From Thiomicrorhabdus lithotrophica (GTDB lineage: Bacteria; Pseudomonadota; Gammaproteobacteria; Thiomicrospirales; Thiomicrospiraceae), in NCBI RefSeq assembly GCF_029201445.1, contig NZ_CP102381.1, forward strand, positions 2,108,001-2,172,000: a DNA stretch of 64,000 bases, written 5' to 3'. The first letter of the stretch is position 1. Each line of letters begins with the position of its first letter. The notes beneath the pieces were generated by a model. The model saw only the letters and a program-made list of their open reading frames with translations, ran no database searches and had not been told where the DNA came from. Below, piece after piece: positions 43,540 to 53,273 of the stretch. The position numbers and the translations under genes are program-made.

Positions 43540-44490
43540 ATGACAAAGCACATGCCCGATATCGCTTGCCAGCCTCATCATGGTCCACAAGGAAAACTAA
43601 ACTGGGTAGGAATGAGCGGAATTGAATTACCGATTCTCATTCAACAAGGTTTAGACAAAGACAATATAGTCACTTTATCTTCTCAAGCACAAGCTTACGT
43701 AGATCTAAACGATCCGCAAAGTAAAGGCATACACATGTCTCGTCTATACCTGCATTTAGACCAAATGGCGAGCCAAGAACCCCTTTCTTCGAATCGTGTT
43801 AAAGCAATTTTAGAAGCCTTTATTAACTCTCATCAAGGTTTAAGCACTCAGGCATTTGTTGAGTTTAAGTTTGATTACTATGAGCGTCGCAATTCACTAT
43901 TAAGTGATAATAGCGGCTGGAAACACTATCCGGCGACAATTCGAGGTGAAATGCGTCAGGGACAATACAGTTGTGAGCTTTCTATAGAAGTACCTTATTC
44001 ATCAACCTGTCCTTGTTCTGCTGCACTTTCACGCCAACTTATTCAAGAAGCCTTTGAGAAGCAGTTCTCTGGTGCTGAAATGGACTATCAAACGGTATTT
44101 GAATGGCTAGGAACACCTGAAGGAATTTGCGCAACACCGCATAGCCAACGCTCTTACGCTCAAGTAAAAGTTAAAATTAGTGAGTCTGATGACTTGGCAC
44201 TTTCTGTGATTATCAATCAAATTGAAAATGCTTTACAAACTCCTGTTCAAGCAGTGGTAAAACGCGAAGATGAACAAGAGTTTGCTCGTCTAAATGCAAC
44301 GAACTTAATGTTCTGCGAAGATGCTAGCCGTCGTTTACAAAATGCGTTTGAAAACAATGCTGAGTACCTAGATTTCTGGATTCGTGTAAACCATCTAGAA
44401 AGTTTGCACCCACACGATGCAGTAGCAGTGGTCACTAAAGGTATTGAAAACGGCTACATTGACGATCCTAACTTGATGGATCCAATGTAA
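43540..44490 (+). CDS. folE2: GTP cyclohydrolase IB
   Basis: Converts GTP to dihydroneopterin triphosphate for folate and related pterins. It is the type that works with several metals and replaces zinc-dependent FolE when zinc is scarce. Of 316 residues. Visible blocks: LNWVGMSGIELPI, GIHMSRLYLHLD, the ligand-bearing YSSTCPCSAALSRQLI (Cys), HSQRSYAQVKV and MFCEDASRRLQNAF, and WIRVNHLESLHPHDAVAV. GAAGGAAATTGC precedes ATG 43540. A bidirectional-looking terminator and a palindrome copy follow the stop. Confidence 0.95.
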   Translation: MTKHMPDIACQPHHGPQGKLNWVGMSGIELPILIQQGLDKDNIVTLSSQAQAYVDLNDPQSKGIHMSRLYLHLDQMASQEPLSSNRVKAILEAFINSHQGLSTQAFVEFKFDYYERRNSLLSDNSGWKHYPATIRGEMRQGQYSCELSIEVPYSSTCPCSAALSRQLIQEAFEKQFSGAEMDYQTVFEWLGTPEGICATPHSQRSYAQVKVKISESDDLALSVIINQIENALQTPVQAVVKREDEQEFARLNATNLMFCEDASRRLQNAFENNAEYLDFWIRVNHLESLHPHDAVAVVTKGIENGYIDDPNLMDPM

Positions 44491-44513
44491 GGGTTACAAA
44501 ACCATTAATAACC

Positions 44514-44553
44514 AAAAAGCCGATTTAAGAACAACGCTTAAATCGGCTTTTTT
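44514..44553. terminator. Strong terminator after folE2
   Basis: A 16-bp perfect stem (44514-44529 with 44537-44552), seven-base loop, A run before and T run after, so it can act in both directions. Confidence 0.9.
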
Positions 44554-44569
44554 GTATCTAAAATAAAGT

Positions 44570-44583
44570 TACCAGGCCTGGTA
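44570..44583. repeat. Palindrome TACCAGGCCTGGTA, copy 12
   Basis: Intergenic, 17 bases beyond the folE2 terminator and thus probably outside the folE2 transcript. Confidence 0.9.
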
Positions 44584-44747
44584 GTTTAAAACTCAACAAA
44601 CAAAGAACCTAAGTAATAAGTTAGGCTCAGACCACAACACAAGATTTGGGTGGGTATTTGAGATGAGTTCAAGGCGCTGACTGGCGAAGTTGGGTTACAC
44701 CCAATGAGTCAGACAGCAACGCAGAAATCGCTCAAATAAACCCCAAA

Positions 44748-45830
44748 TCAGTAGAAACCGTTGTTGAGTTCGTTATAAATCCTTCTAGCATTGTTTTTTG
44801 CAGCTTGCTCAAACACTGGACGGTCTTTGTACATAGATTGATCAACTTCTTCAGCTTGTTCTACTGTTCCTTCTGCTTCTACAATTTTCTTAATTTCTTT
44901 TTGTAGGTAACGGAAGTAATCATACGTCTGCTTTTTAACTGTTGCCATATCTGTTGGCGTACCATGGCCGGGTATGACTTTTGCATCAGCAGGTATGACT
45001 TTCATCATATTGTCGTAAGACGCCATCCAATCAAAGCTATTGGTGTAGTTAAACATAACAGGCATACGTTCATTAAAAGCTAAATCTCCTGACAAGAACA
45101 AGTTACGGCTTGGAATATACACACTGGTTGAAGCAGGTGTATGCCCTGGCCCAAAGTCGACTAGTTCAAATGTTTCACCCCCACCAACATCTACCGTCAT
45201 CTTACCGTCAAAAGTGGTAAATTTATCGGTTACATTTCGTGCTGAATGCGTTAGCAAATGACTAACTCGAGTTCCCCATTCTTCTACCTCTCTTTCATAG
45301 GCTCGGTCAAAAGTGTCATTTGCTTGAGAACTTGAATAAAGATTTTTAACACCCACGTCTACCCAATAACTGGCGCCAAGATAAGCATGACCTTGGTTAT
45401 TTTCCACTGCTAACCATTTCACGGGTTTGTCTGTAATACGTTTTATTTGTTGATGCACACTGTAAGCGATAGCTGGGTTTGCTCCTGCATTGAATACAAA
45501 AACACCCTCTTTAAAGATAATAAATGAAATATTGTTATTTAAGCCGAAATTTGAGGGGTTATGCCAGATTTGACTACCCACAATGGTATAGACACCATCC
45601 ATGACTTTAGTCGCTTTTGGAAGAGGTAGTTCGTCGCCGATGTAACCTTGTTTTTTTAGTTCACTCGTAACATCCGATACATAAGCCTCAACCGAATGAC
45701 TTGAAATTTTATCTCCCATAGCGCTAAGTTCTTGCGCCCAAGCTTCAAAACCACTTACATATAAATCTTCTTGTGCAGAAGCTGTAACACTCAGAGTAGA
45801 CAAAATAGCTGTTAGCAATATCTTTTTCAT
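44748..45830 (-). CDS. Exported MBL-fold protein lacking its first metal motif
   Basis: A 360-residue secreted protein (signal peptide MKKILLTAILSTLSVTASAQ). Its fold is recognisable from GDLAF, FGPGHTPASTSVYI and KVIPGHGTPTD, which supply His230, Asp249 and His289 of the usual metal sites. The hallmark HxHxDH, however, reads NNQGHA at about 144-149, so three ligands of the first site are missing or displaced. A hydrolase with a normal dinuclear site is therefore doubtful. GGGGATTAGTCAC precedes ATG 45830. It runs with the AI-2E-type permease gene upstream of it on the same strand. Confidence 0.85.
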   Translation of the reverse strand: MKKILLTAILSTLSVTASAQEDLYVSGFEAWAQELSAMGDKISSHSVEAYVSDVTSELKKQGYIGDELPLPKATKVMDGVYTIVGSQIWHNPSNFGLNNNISFIIFKEGVFVFNAGANPAIAYSVHQQIKRITDKPVKWLAVENNQGHAYLGASYWVDVGVKNLYSSSQANDTFDRAYEREVEEWGTRVSHLLTHSARNVTDKFTTFDGKMTVDVGGGETFELVDFGPGHTPASTSVYIPSRNLFLSGDLAFNERMPVMFNYTNSFDWMASYDNMMKVIPADAKVIPGHGTPTDMATVKKQTYDYFRYLQKEIKKIVEAEGTVEQAEEVDQSMYKDRPVFEQAAKNNARRIYNELNNGFY

Positions 45831-45891
45831 GTGACTAATCCCCTTTGATTATTTTGTCATCATAACACCAAGACTTTCATAACACTCATTA

Positions 45892-46995
45892 TTAAGTTCT
45901 ATCCAATGAATTAGAATTTTTATGCTCATATACATCAAAAATAGTGATGGCCATAGCTGCTATTACCGGCCCAAAAAACAGTCCAATCACCCCAAAATGT
46001 ATCAGGCCTGCAAAAGTTGACAACACCGTAATCAAAGTATGATTCGCTACCTTTAGACCCTCTCCTGCTACACCTAAACTTTTAGTTAAACGATTAATCA
46101 TGAGTGGACGCATGATATTATCAATGACAAAACCGGTAACGACTATTCCCCAAAAAACAATCACTGCTGCAGTCACATAGTCTCCTTGTACTAAGGCGTA
46201 TATCACAATAGGAATCCACACTAAAGCCGCACCAACCACAGGGATAAAAGAAGTAACAGCTATCGCCATTCCAATAAAGAGGCCTGGTAAACCTAAAGCC
46301 CATGAAACAAGTGCAAAGGAAACACCTTGCATAAACGCAATACCGACAACACTTAACGTTAATACGGTTGATAAAGAGGCAAATCGATCCATTATCATTT
46401 GGTCATAAATATTCTCTAAGGGTGAAAGAATTTTTAAGTGGCGTGCTATTACATGACCATCTCGATAAAAGAAAAACAGCGCAAAAACAGACAAACCAAT
46501 AAAGGTTAAAAATGAGGAGGTTGTCCCTAAAATACCTTCAAGTAGAAATACCGTGGCCTGCTGCACAAAACCAAGGATTTTTTGTGAATGTTCTTTTAAT
46601 TGCGCTAAAGCATCTGCTTGTGCTGATTCACTAATTGGCAAGTAACTTAAGATAGATTGATTAATTTTGCTAAGACTTTCCGCATCTTGCGTATTTAACC
46701 AGGCCTGTGCATTACTATAAAGCCCACCAACCTGCAAACTCACCTCGACCAATAAATACGTGACTGGGGCGATGACCCCCACAAAAACCGCCACACTCAT
46801 AATCGAGGCCGCCATCGTTTCAGACCATTTGCATCTAGGTAATAGCAGTTGGTAACCTTTATAACTCGCTGTAGCCAAAATCATTGCAAAAAATAGCGCT
46901 TCTAAAAAAGGCATGAATAACCAAATAATTCCAACTAAAGCTAGAATCAATAAAATGATTAAAAAACCTTCCTCATAGGGACGATTGTCACGCAT
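45892..46995 (-). CDS. AI-2E family transporter
   Basis: A 367-residue inner-membrane protein of the PerM/TqsA family, some of which export autoinducer-2 or other solutes. About eight hydrophobic helices are visible (FLIILLILALVGIIWLFMPFLEALFFAMILA, SLSVFALFFFYRDG and others) with conserved LPGLFIGMAIAVTSFIPVVGAALVW and VIDNIMRPLMI. ATG 46995 is preferred because GAGG lies seven bases upstream; a TTG at 47019 would add eight residues. Substrate unknown. Its start is only about 45 bases from ppnN, which diverges. Confidence 0.9.
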   Translation of the reverse strand: MRDNRPYEEGFLIILLILALVGIIWLFMPFLEALFFAMILATASYKGYQLLLPRCKWSETMAASIMSVAVFVGVIAPVTYLLVEVSLQVGGLYSNAQAWLNTQDAESLSKINQSILSYLPISESAQADALAQLKEHSQKILGFVQQATVFLLEGILGTTSSFLTFIGLSVFALFFFYRDGHVIARHLKILSPLENIYDQMIMDRFASLSTVLTLSVVGIAFMQGVSFALVSWALGLPGLFIGMAIAVTSFIPVVGAALVWIPIVIYALVQGDYVTAAVIVFWGIVVTGFVIDNIMRPLMINRLTKSLGVAGEGLKVANHTLITVLSTFAGLIHFGVIGLFFGPVIAAMAITIFDVYEHKNSNSLDRT

Positions 46996-47040
46996 AATAA
47001 ACCTCATAAAACTATGCAAAAAAGATGAGTGTACCCTACC

Positions 47041-48411
47041 ATGAATACCGATATAGCAGAAGTCATTATTCGCCCAGAAGGCTCTCTACAAATATTATCT
47101 TATCAAGAAGCACAACAACTCTGTGACGCCTCTGATGTGGGTTTAAATGATATTTTAATGCGTTGCGCTTTAGCCGTTCTTAATACAGGTTCTGAAGCCG
47201 ATAATGAATTGGCACTGTTAGAAAAACATCCTAACTTTTCTATCGATGTTGGCGTAAAAGGTCGTGGCGTTCAGTTAATTATTAAAAATGCTCCACGCCA
47301 TGCATTTGTAGACAATGAACTCATTATGGGTCTTAAGGAACATCTTTTTGCGGTTATAAGAGACCTCATCTACTCACGTAACGAAATACTCTTTAGTAAA
47401 AAAATTAATTTGAATACGGCACATGGTATTACTAACGCCGTTTTTCATATTGCACGTAATGCTCAACTTATGAAACCAAATGTTTTACCAAACATTGTCG
47501 TTTGTTGGGGTGGCCACTCAATTCCTGAAAACGAATATCATTACAGTAAACATTTAGGCTATGAGCTCGGTTTGCGTAACTTGGATATTTGTACCGGTTG
47601 TGGTCCTGGCGTTATGAAAGGACCAATGAAAGGTGCAATTTTAGGTCACGGAAAACAGCGCTATCAAAATGGGCGCTATATTGGTATGACCGAACCTGGC
47701 ATTATTGCCGCAGAAGCACCGAATGCTTTTGTAAACGAACTCTGCATAATGCCCGACATTGAAAAGCGCTTGGAGGCGTTTGTTAGAATTGGACACGGCA
47801 TTATCATTTTCCCTGGTGGCCCAGGCACAATGGAGGAACTACTCTACCTGCTAAGCATTTTGCTTCACCCAGATAATACTGACTTAACATTACCCGTCAT
47901 TTTAACGGGAGATGAATACAGTAAAGCTTATTTTGAAGGCATCATAAACTTTCTAAATGCGACTTTAGGATCTGAAGCAACCGATAAAATTAAACTGATT
48001 ATCAACCATCCTCGCGATGTTGCCACCTATATGAAAGAGCAGATGGAAGCCGTAAGACAAGATCGTAAAGCGAGTAGCGATGCCTACTACTATAACTGGC
48101 GCATGACTTTAGAGCTAGAACATCAACAGCCCTTTATCCCTAACCACAAAAACATGGCTAAACTTAGCTTACATAAAGATCAACCCGTACACGTTCTTGC
48201 CAGCCAACTTCGTAAAGCCTTCTCTGGCATTGTTGCTGGTAATGTAAAAGCAGATGGTATTAAAGAAATTAGACGTAATGGTCCGTTTGATCTGCATGGT
48301 GACAAAGAGATTATGCATGCTATGGATATTTTACTGGAAAGTTTCGTTACACAAAAACGTATGAAACTAGACACCAGTGAATACCATCCTTGTTATAAAA
48401 TACACAAATAA
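47041..48411 (+). CDS. ppnN: Nucleotide 5'-monophosphate nucleosidase PpnN
   Basis: A 456-residue hydrolase that cleaves purine and pyrimidine nucleotides to base plus ribose-5-phosphate and in E. coli is controlled by (p)ppGpp. The Rossmann core has VVCWGGHSIPENEY, TGCGPGVMKGPMKGA and the catalytic block FPGGPGTMEELLYLLSILLHP (PGGxGTxxE). N- and C-terminal domains typical of PpnN rather than the short LOG proteins are present. ATG 47041 gives the family length (E. coli about 454). Confidence 0.95.
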   Translation: MNTDIAEVIIRPEGSLQILSYQEAQQLCDASDVGLNDILMRCALAVLNTGSEADNELALLEKHPNFSIDVGVKGRGVQLIIKNAPRHAFVDNELIMGLKEHLFAVIRDLIYSRNEILFSKKINLNTAHGITNAVFHIARNAQLMKPNVLPNIVVCWGGHSIPENEYHYSKHLGYELGLRNLDICTGCGPGVMKGPMKGAILGHGKQRYQNGRYIGMTEPGIIAAEAPNAFVNELCIMPDIEKRLEAFVRIGHGIIIFPGGPGTMEELLYLLSILLHPDNTDLTLPVILTGDEYSKAYFEGIINFLNATLGSEATDKIKLIINHPRDVATYMKEQMEAVRQDRKASSDAYYYNWRMTLELEHQQPFIPNHKNMAKLSLHKDQPVHVLASQLRKAFSGIVAGNVKADGIKEIRRNGPFDLHGDKEIMHAMDILLESFVTQKRMKLDTSEYHPCYKIHK

Positions 48412-48428
48412 ATTATAAATACGCTATT

Positions 48429-48442
48429 TACCAGGCCTGGTA
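48429..48442. repeat. Palindrome TACCAGGCCTGGTA, copy 13
   Basis: Between ppnN and the helicase gene; extends to TTACCAGGCCTGGTAA (48428-48443). Confidence 0.9.
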
Positions 48443-48473
48443 ACAAATATCAGGTAACCATATTGAGATTCGC

Positions 48474-49709
48474 ATGACATTTGAAGAATTGGACTTAGAT
48501 CCCGCCCTACTTTCGGCTATTGAACAGCAAAAATATCACAAACCAACCCCTATTCAAGAAGCGGCTATTCCAATTTTAATGGAGCGCCAAGACATTCTTG
48601 CGGGTGCCGCTACTGGCACAGGGAAAACCGCTGCATTTGTACTGCCTGCACTGCAGTTTTTATTAGACGAACCTGAACGTAGTAACCATCCACGTGTTTT
48701 GATTTTAGCCCCTACTCGTGAACTCGCATTTCAAATTCATAAAGTGGTTAAACAACTCGGTCATCACTGCGACTTCCCATCAGTGATTATTACGGGTGGC
48801 TTTAAAATGAGCCAACAAATGGAGTTTTTAAGACAGCCTTGCGACATCTTAGTTGCAACTCCTGGCCGTCTGGCCAAAATCATGGAAGAAGATGCGGTTG
48901 ATTTATCTGATATCGAAATACTAATTATCGATGAAGCCGACCGTATGTTGGATATGGGACAAGGGCCAACTGTACGCGCGCTTATTGAAGCGATTCCTGG
49001 TGATTTCCAAGCAGGATTATTCTCAGCGACATTAGGTGGAGGTGGAATTGAAAAGTTCGCCGCTGAAGTGTTAGAAAATCCCGAAGTTGTGCAAATTGAT
49101 GCCCCCAACCAAAAGTCGGTTCAAGTTCAACAAGCGGTCTATTTAGCGAATGATAAAGAACACAAACATGCACTATTAACCAGCATACTGAATGACGCTA
49201 GCTGCGAAAGCGCCATTGTATTCTGTAATAAAAAAGAACGCGCTATCGAAGTCACTGAGTTTTTACAGTCACAAAATTTATCTGCACAAGTACTGCATGG
49301 TGATTTTATTCAAGCTGTGCGCATGGAAAAAATGCAAAAGTTTAAGAGTGGCAAAATTAAAATTTTAGTCGCTACCGATGTCGCTGCGCGTGGCTTGGAT
49401 ATGTTAAATATTACACACGTTATTAACTACGACATGCCTTTTCGTGGTGACATGTATATTCACCGCATTGGCCGTACAGGACGTGCCCAACAAGTTGGGG
49501 TGGCTATCAATTTAATTGAACGCCATGATTTACCAAATTTAGAACGCATTGAGTATCATCTACAACAAAAATTACCAGTAGAAAAAATCGCTGGTCTAGA
49601 GCCAAGCTTCACGCTTAAAGATGCATTAAAGAAAGCGACTACGAAAAAGAAGCCTAAAAAAACAACTAAAAAGAAAACGGCCAAAAAGGCCGTTAAAAAG
49701 AAACGTTAA
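48474..49709 (+). CDS. srmB: DEAD-box RNA helicase, SrmB-like
   Basis: A 411-residue ATP-dependent RNA helicase. Motifs in order: Q motif (KPTPIQEAAIP), I (ATGTGKT), Ia (PTRELA), Ib (TPGR), II (DEAD, IDEADRMLDMGQ), III (SAT), IV, V (VATDVAARGLD) and VI (HRIGRTGRA). The C-terminus is a Lys-rich tail of about 30 residues, as in RNA helicases that act on ribosome assembly. Resemblance to SrmB is better than to RhlE or DeaD by eye, but not conclusive. Its last codons overlap a hairpin that may end the convergent gene. Confidence 0.9.
   Translation: MTFEELDLDPALLSAIEQQKYHKPTPIQEAAIPILMERQDILAGAATGTGKTAAFVLPALQFLLDEPERSNHPRVLILAPTRELAFQIHKVVKQLGHHCDFPSVIITGGFKMSQQMEFLRQPCDILVATPGRLAKIMEEDAVDLSDIEILIIDEADRMLDMGQGPTVRALIEAIPGDFQAGLFSATLGGGGIEKFAAEVLENPEVVQIDAPNQKSVQVQQAVYLANDKEHKHALLTSILNDASCESAIVFCNKKERAIEVTEFLQSQNLSAQVLHGDFIQAVRMEKMQKFKSGKIKILVATDVAARGLDMLNITHVINYDMPFRGDMYIHRIGRTGRAQQVGVAINLIERHDLPNLERIEYHLQQKLPVEKIAGLEPSFTLKDALKKATTKKKPKKTTKKKTAKKAVKKKR
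49676..49694 (-). terminator. Hairpin inside the srmB tail, possible terminator of the facing gene
   Basis: AACGGCC/GGCCGTT with an A5 loop; on the minus strand it is followed by TTCTTTTTAG. It could terminate the CysZ-like gene at 49775, within the 3' end of srmB. Confidence 0.45.
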
Positions 49710-49774
49710 ATCAAGCTATCTGACATAAAAACCAAGTAGTTTGCTTGAGTTTGCTTGCTACTTACTACCCGAGA

Positions 49775-50542
49775 TTAGCTCTCTTCTCTTACTGGCATGG
49801 TTGATAAATAATCAAAATAATAATGCGATAAAGCGATTACGGCGAGTACTGGAACAAACAGCCCGACTAACGGCAAGGTACTCAATAAAAACAAGGCTCC
49901 AACAGCCGTAGTTGGTGTCCAGTTTGTCATGTGTTTCACTTCATTAAACAGCTTTTCAGGTAAAATCACCTGTCCAACATCCAGCACAATTGAATATCTA
50001 AAAAACATAAAACCAAGCAACCAGAACCAAACAATATTCACTAACGGAATAAACAACATCGGTATAGTGACAATAAACAACAATAGTAGCAAGAAGCCAT
50101 AGACCAAAAGCTTCCAAATCATGCCTAGCATGGTGCCATGCCCTGAATAGTCAGTGTTTGGATAGTGCTTATCATGTACCGCCTTAACCAAACTATCTGT
50201 CATAAAACCTGTAATAATCATTGCAAAAATAAGAATGAGATAACTGCCTAACAACACACCTAAAACACCCGCGATAACGGCAAAGACCATACCTACAATC
50301 CATATTAAAACACCGCCAATAAAGGGAATTGCGCCAATAGTCTGTTCAGCTTCCGTTGTCCAAGCCCCCATCTCTTGTACTAATGGATTTTGAACAACAA
50401 AATCACTCACCAAAAAGACACCAAAAATCCCATACCCCATAAGGGATACAAGAATAATTGCTGCGACAAATGGTACAAATAAGCGCCATAAAATAGCCGG
50501 CTCTTTTAAATCTGAAAGTGTCTTTAAAAGTAAATCAACCAT
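49775..50542 (-). CDS. EI24/CysZ-like membrane protein
   Basis: A 255-residue inner-membrane protein with about six hydrophobic segments, of the EI24 family that includes the sulfate permease CysZ. Visible pieces: LWRLFVPFVAAIILVSLMGYGIFGVF near the N-terminus, a re-entrant-like middle, and VNIVWFWLLGFMFFRYSIVLDVGQ. Whether it moves sulfate is unproven. It is cotranscribed leftward with the aldehyde dehydrogenase gene that begins upstream (gap 31 bases). Confidence 0.8.
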   Translation of the reverse strand: MVDLLLKTLSDLKEPAILWRLFVPFVAAIILVSLMGYGIFGVFLVSDFVVQNPLVQEMGAWTTEAEQTIGAIPFIGGVLIWIVGMVFAVIAGVLGVLLGSYLILIFAMIITGFMTDSLVKAVHDKHYPNTDYSGHGTMLGMIWKLLVYGFLLLLLFIVTIPMLFIPLVNIVWFWLLGFMFFRYSIVLDVGQVILPEKLFNEVKHMTNWTPTTAVGALFLLSTLPLVGLFVPVLAVIALSHYYFDYLSTMPVREES

Positions 50543-50573
50543 AGTAAACCTTTATCATTTTTAAACGCGTAAA

Positions 50574-51944
50574 CTACTTAATCCAAATAGACTTTACGTT
50601 AGTGAACTCGCGAATTCCCTGTTCCGATAACTCTCGACCATAGCCAGAATTTTTCACCCCACCAAAAGGCATTCTGGGATCGGAGAAACTAATGTTATTC
50701 ACAAAAGTTGCGCCTGACTCCATTCCCCTTGCCATCGTTTCGGCGGTTGCTAAATCATTCGTCCAAATAGAGCCAGCCAGACCAAAATCGACACCATTAG
50801 CAATCCCTAAAGCATGAGCAGGTTCTGATGCTTTAATGACAATGGCTACAGGGCCAAAAAATTCTTCATTAAAAGCAGGCATATTGCTCGTCACATCGGT
50901 CAAAATGGTTGGGGCATAATAACTGCCAGGGCGATCTAACTGATAGCCTCCTGTTACAATCTTCGCACCTAATGCAACCGATTCCATAACCTGCTCATGA
51001 AGCTCTTCCAATAGGTCTTGGCGCGCCATCGGTGCCAAAGTGGTTTCAGGATCCATTGGATCACCTGCAACAAATTTTTCTTCTATGGCATTTTTGAACT
51101 GCTCCACAAAGTCATCTGCTATAAATTGATCCACAATAAAGCGTTTGGCGGCAATACAGCTCTGCCCCATATTTTGAAAGCGACCTGCAACGGCACCTTG
51201 AATCGCTTGTTTTATATTGGCACTGTCTAAAACAATAAAGGCATCTGAACCACCTAGCTCCAATACCGTTTTTTTCAACTCAGAGCCAGCAATACTAGCC
51301 ACCTTACGCCCCGCGTTTTCACTACCTGTTAAAGTAACGGCACGCACAGCTGGGTGACGAATAGCACGTTCAACCAAATCTGAACCAATCATCAGATTAG
51401 AAAATATATGATCAGGGAAACCTGCTTTACGGAAAACCTCCTCCATTGCCAGCGCACACTGAGGAACATTAGAAGCGTGTTTAAGTACCGCTACATTACC
51501 TGCAATCAATGCGGGAGCGGCAAAACGAAATACCTGCCAAAAAGGGTAGTTCCATGGCATTACCGCTAACACTACGCCTAGAGGAAGATAGGCAACATAA
51601 CTTTTAGACGCATCCGTCTCAATCACTTCATCTGCTAAATATTTAGGGCCATTTTCAGCGTAAAAGTCACATACCCAAGCGCATTTCTCTATTTCTGCCT
51701 GTGCTTCAGTATAGGTTTTACCCATCTCTATACTAATCAGTTCCGCTAAAGGTTCTACATCATCTCTTAACACTTCCGCTACACGCTTTATCATCATGCA
51801 ACGGTCTTCCATTGGCGTTAATTTTGACCAATCTTCAAACATATAGCCAGCTTCAGTCAGCGCGTAGTCTAAAGTTGCTTCATCCCAAGTATCAAACTCT
51901 ACCAGCAACTCGCCAGTTGCGGGATTTATTGACTGCATTGTCAT
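50574..51944 (-). CDS. Succinate-semialdehyde dehydrogenase (NAD(P)+)
   Basis: A 456-residue aldehyde dehydrogenase. The catalytic Cys is in [14 protein letters not shown] (about residue 263), the general-base Glu in [13 protein letters not shown] and the nucleotide-binding stretch in [13 protein letters not shown]. The short length and sequence resemble the Sad/YneI group, which oxidise succinate semialdehyde, but the aldehyde cannot be proved. GGAG lies seven bases before ATG 51944. It leads the CysZ-like gene. Confidence 0.88.
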   Translation of the reverse strand: MTMQSINPATGELLVEFDTWDEATLDYALTEAGYMFEDWSKLTPMEDRCMMIKRVAEVLRDDVEPLAELISIEMGKTYTEAQAEIEKCAWVCDFYAENGPKYLADEVIETDASKSYVAYLPLGVVLAVMPWNYPFWQVFRFAAPALIAGNVAVLKHASNVPQCALAMEEVFRKAGFPDHIFSNLMIGSDLVERAIRHPAVRAVTLTGSENAGRKVASIAGSELKKTVLELGGSDAFIVLDSANIKQAIQGAVAGRFQNMGQSCIAAKRFIVDQFIADDFVEQFKNAIEEKFVAGDPMDPETTLAPMARQDLLEELHEQVMESVALGAKIVTGGYQLDRPGSYYAPTILTDVTSNMPAFNEEFFGPVAIVIKASEPAHALGIANGVDFGLAGSIWTNDLATAETMARGMESGATFVNNISFSDPRMPFGGVKNSGYGRELSEQGIREFTNVKSIWIK

Positions 51945-51997
51945 GAGGGGTCTCCTGATTGATTTAATGGCTCAACAAAATAATTGTTTAAAACAAA

Positions 51998-52020
51998 TAA
52001 GTCGGACTTAATCCGACTTA
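51998..52020 (-). terminator. Terminator of the EAL-HDOD gene
   Basis: TAAGTCGGA/TCCGACTTA, 9-bp stem with 5-base loop, then T-rich sequence on the minus strand. It lies between the 52074 gene and the dehydrogenase. Confidence 0.75.
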
Positions 52021-52073
52021 AATTTAAAACTTTAATGGGTAAATCGCTCGATATATTTACTAGAGATATTTAA

Positions 52074-53273
52074 TTACGTTGTAATCACTTTTTGTGCCCA
52101 AGCATTGGCCGCCATAAAACTATTACTAATCTGTCCAATTCCCATACCATCAAACTTAAGGCTGTCTAAGGTATCATTAGTTTGCTCTATACACACTAAT
52201 ACTTTCAATGCGCCTCCCATTGGCCCTTTCTTATCAATCAGCGCATCTTTCAACTCATCGGCTAGTGGCATTTCTGCGACAATTTCATCAATCGGCGTTT
52301 TAAAAAACGCACCTAAGTTGGAAAAAAGTCCAACTAAAAAGAAACTATCTCTATCAGTAGAGTTACCTGAAGCATCAGCTAATAGTTCACAAAACTTAGC
52401 ACGCATTAAAGAGGTGGTTAACAACTCTTGAGGCACATCTTCCATGTTCGACAACAACAACATGTTCACCCAAAACTTAAGACGTTTTAATCCCATGTAT
52501 TTAAGTGCATCAACAACACTTTCTACTCGAATTGGAATCATGGCCGCAGGGTTATTAATTACCACTAATAACTTATGACTCAAACCAACATCCTGGCTGA
52601 TGATAGAAGACAAGTCTTCAAAGTCGGTATCAGGGCTATTAACCTTTGCAAACATTTGTAATAAGGTTAACTTGTTACCTGATAGCTTTTGACCATTAAT
52701 CACAACAGGATTAGTGAAAAAGTAGCCCTGAAAGTAATCAAAACCCAGTTTTTTAAGATAAAAAAACATCTCTTCAGTTTCGACTTTTTCTGCTATGACT
52801 TTAATGCCTCGCTCATGCAAGGAATCTAGCATTTTTTTCATTTGCATTTCACTATGCGCTTCAATATCAATCTTTACATAATCACTAATACTTGCAAGCT
52901 TAATACTGGCTTCATCATCAATAAAATCATGTAATGCGATACTGGTTCCATCTGCCTTAAGTTCTTTAAGGTTGCGTAACACATTGATATCTTTCGTTAC
53001 ATTGTTCGGAATCTCTAAAACAAGCTGATTACCCGCTTCAAAATAAGGTAGGGCCTCTTTTTTTATAAGCTCTTTTGGTAGTTGCAACATCGCATTGTGG
53101 TCACCAACAATCGCTTGAAAACCAATATCTTCTTCGGTCTGTTTAATCAACTCTTCAGTGGCCTGCAAAGTATGTTTATTTGGATTTAAACCTTGATTAA
53201 ACTTTAGCTCATAGGCAAAAACATGCATATCCCTATCTAAAATGGGCTGTCTTCCAATAAACACTTCTGACAT
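52074..53273 (-). CDS. EAL-HDOD (YuxH-type) signalling protein
   Basis: A 399-residue cytoplasmic protein with an N-terminal EAL-like domain (about 1-195) followed by an HDOD domain (about 200-385). The EAL motif is degenerate (AYELKF) and the later acidic motif reads HDFIDDE, as in YuxH/CdgJ proteins that no longer hydrolyse c-di-GMP. HDOD domains often sit in motility and stress regulators. AGGA lies seven bases before ATG 53273. It is separate from other genes by a terminator. Confidence 0.88.
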   Translation of the reverse strand: MSEVFIGRQPILDRDMHVFAYELKFNQGLNPNKHTLQATEELIKQTEEDIGFQAIVGDHNAMLQLPKELIKKEALPYFEAGNQLVLEIPNNVTKDINVLRNLKELKADGTSIALHDFIDDEASIKLASISDYVKIDIEAHSEMQMKKMLDSLHERGIKVIAEKVETEEMFFYLKKLGFDYFQGYFFTNPVVINGQKLSGNKLTLLQMFAKVNSPDTDFEDLSSIISQDVGLSHKLLVVINNPAAMIPIRVESVVDALKYMGLKRLKFWVNMLLLSNMEDVPQELLTTSLMRAKFCELLADASGNSTDRDSFFLVGLFSNLGAFFKTPIDEIVAEMPLADELKDALIDKKGPMGGALKVLVCIEQTNDTLDSLKFDGMGIGQISNSFMAANAWAQKVITT

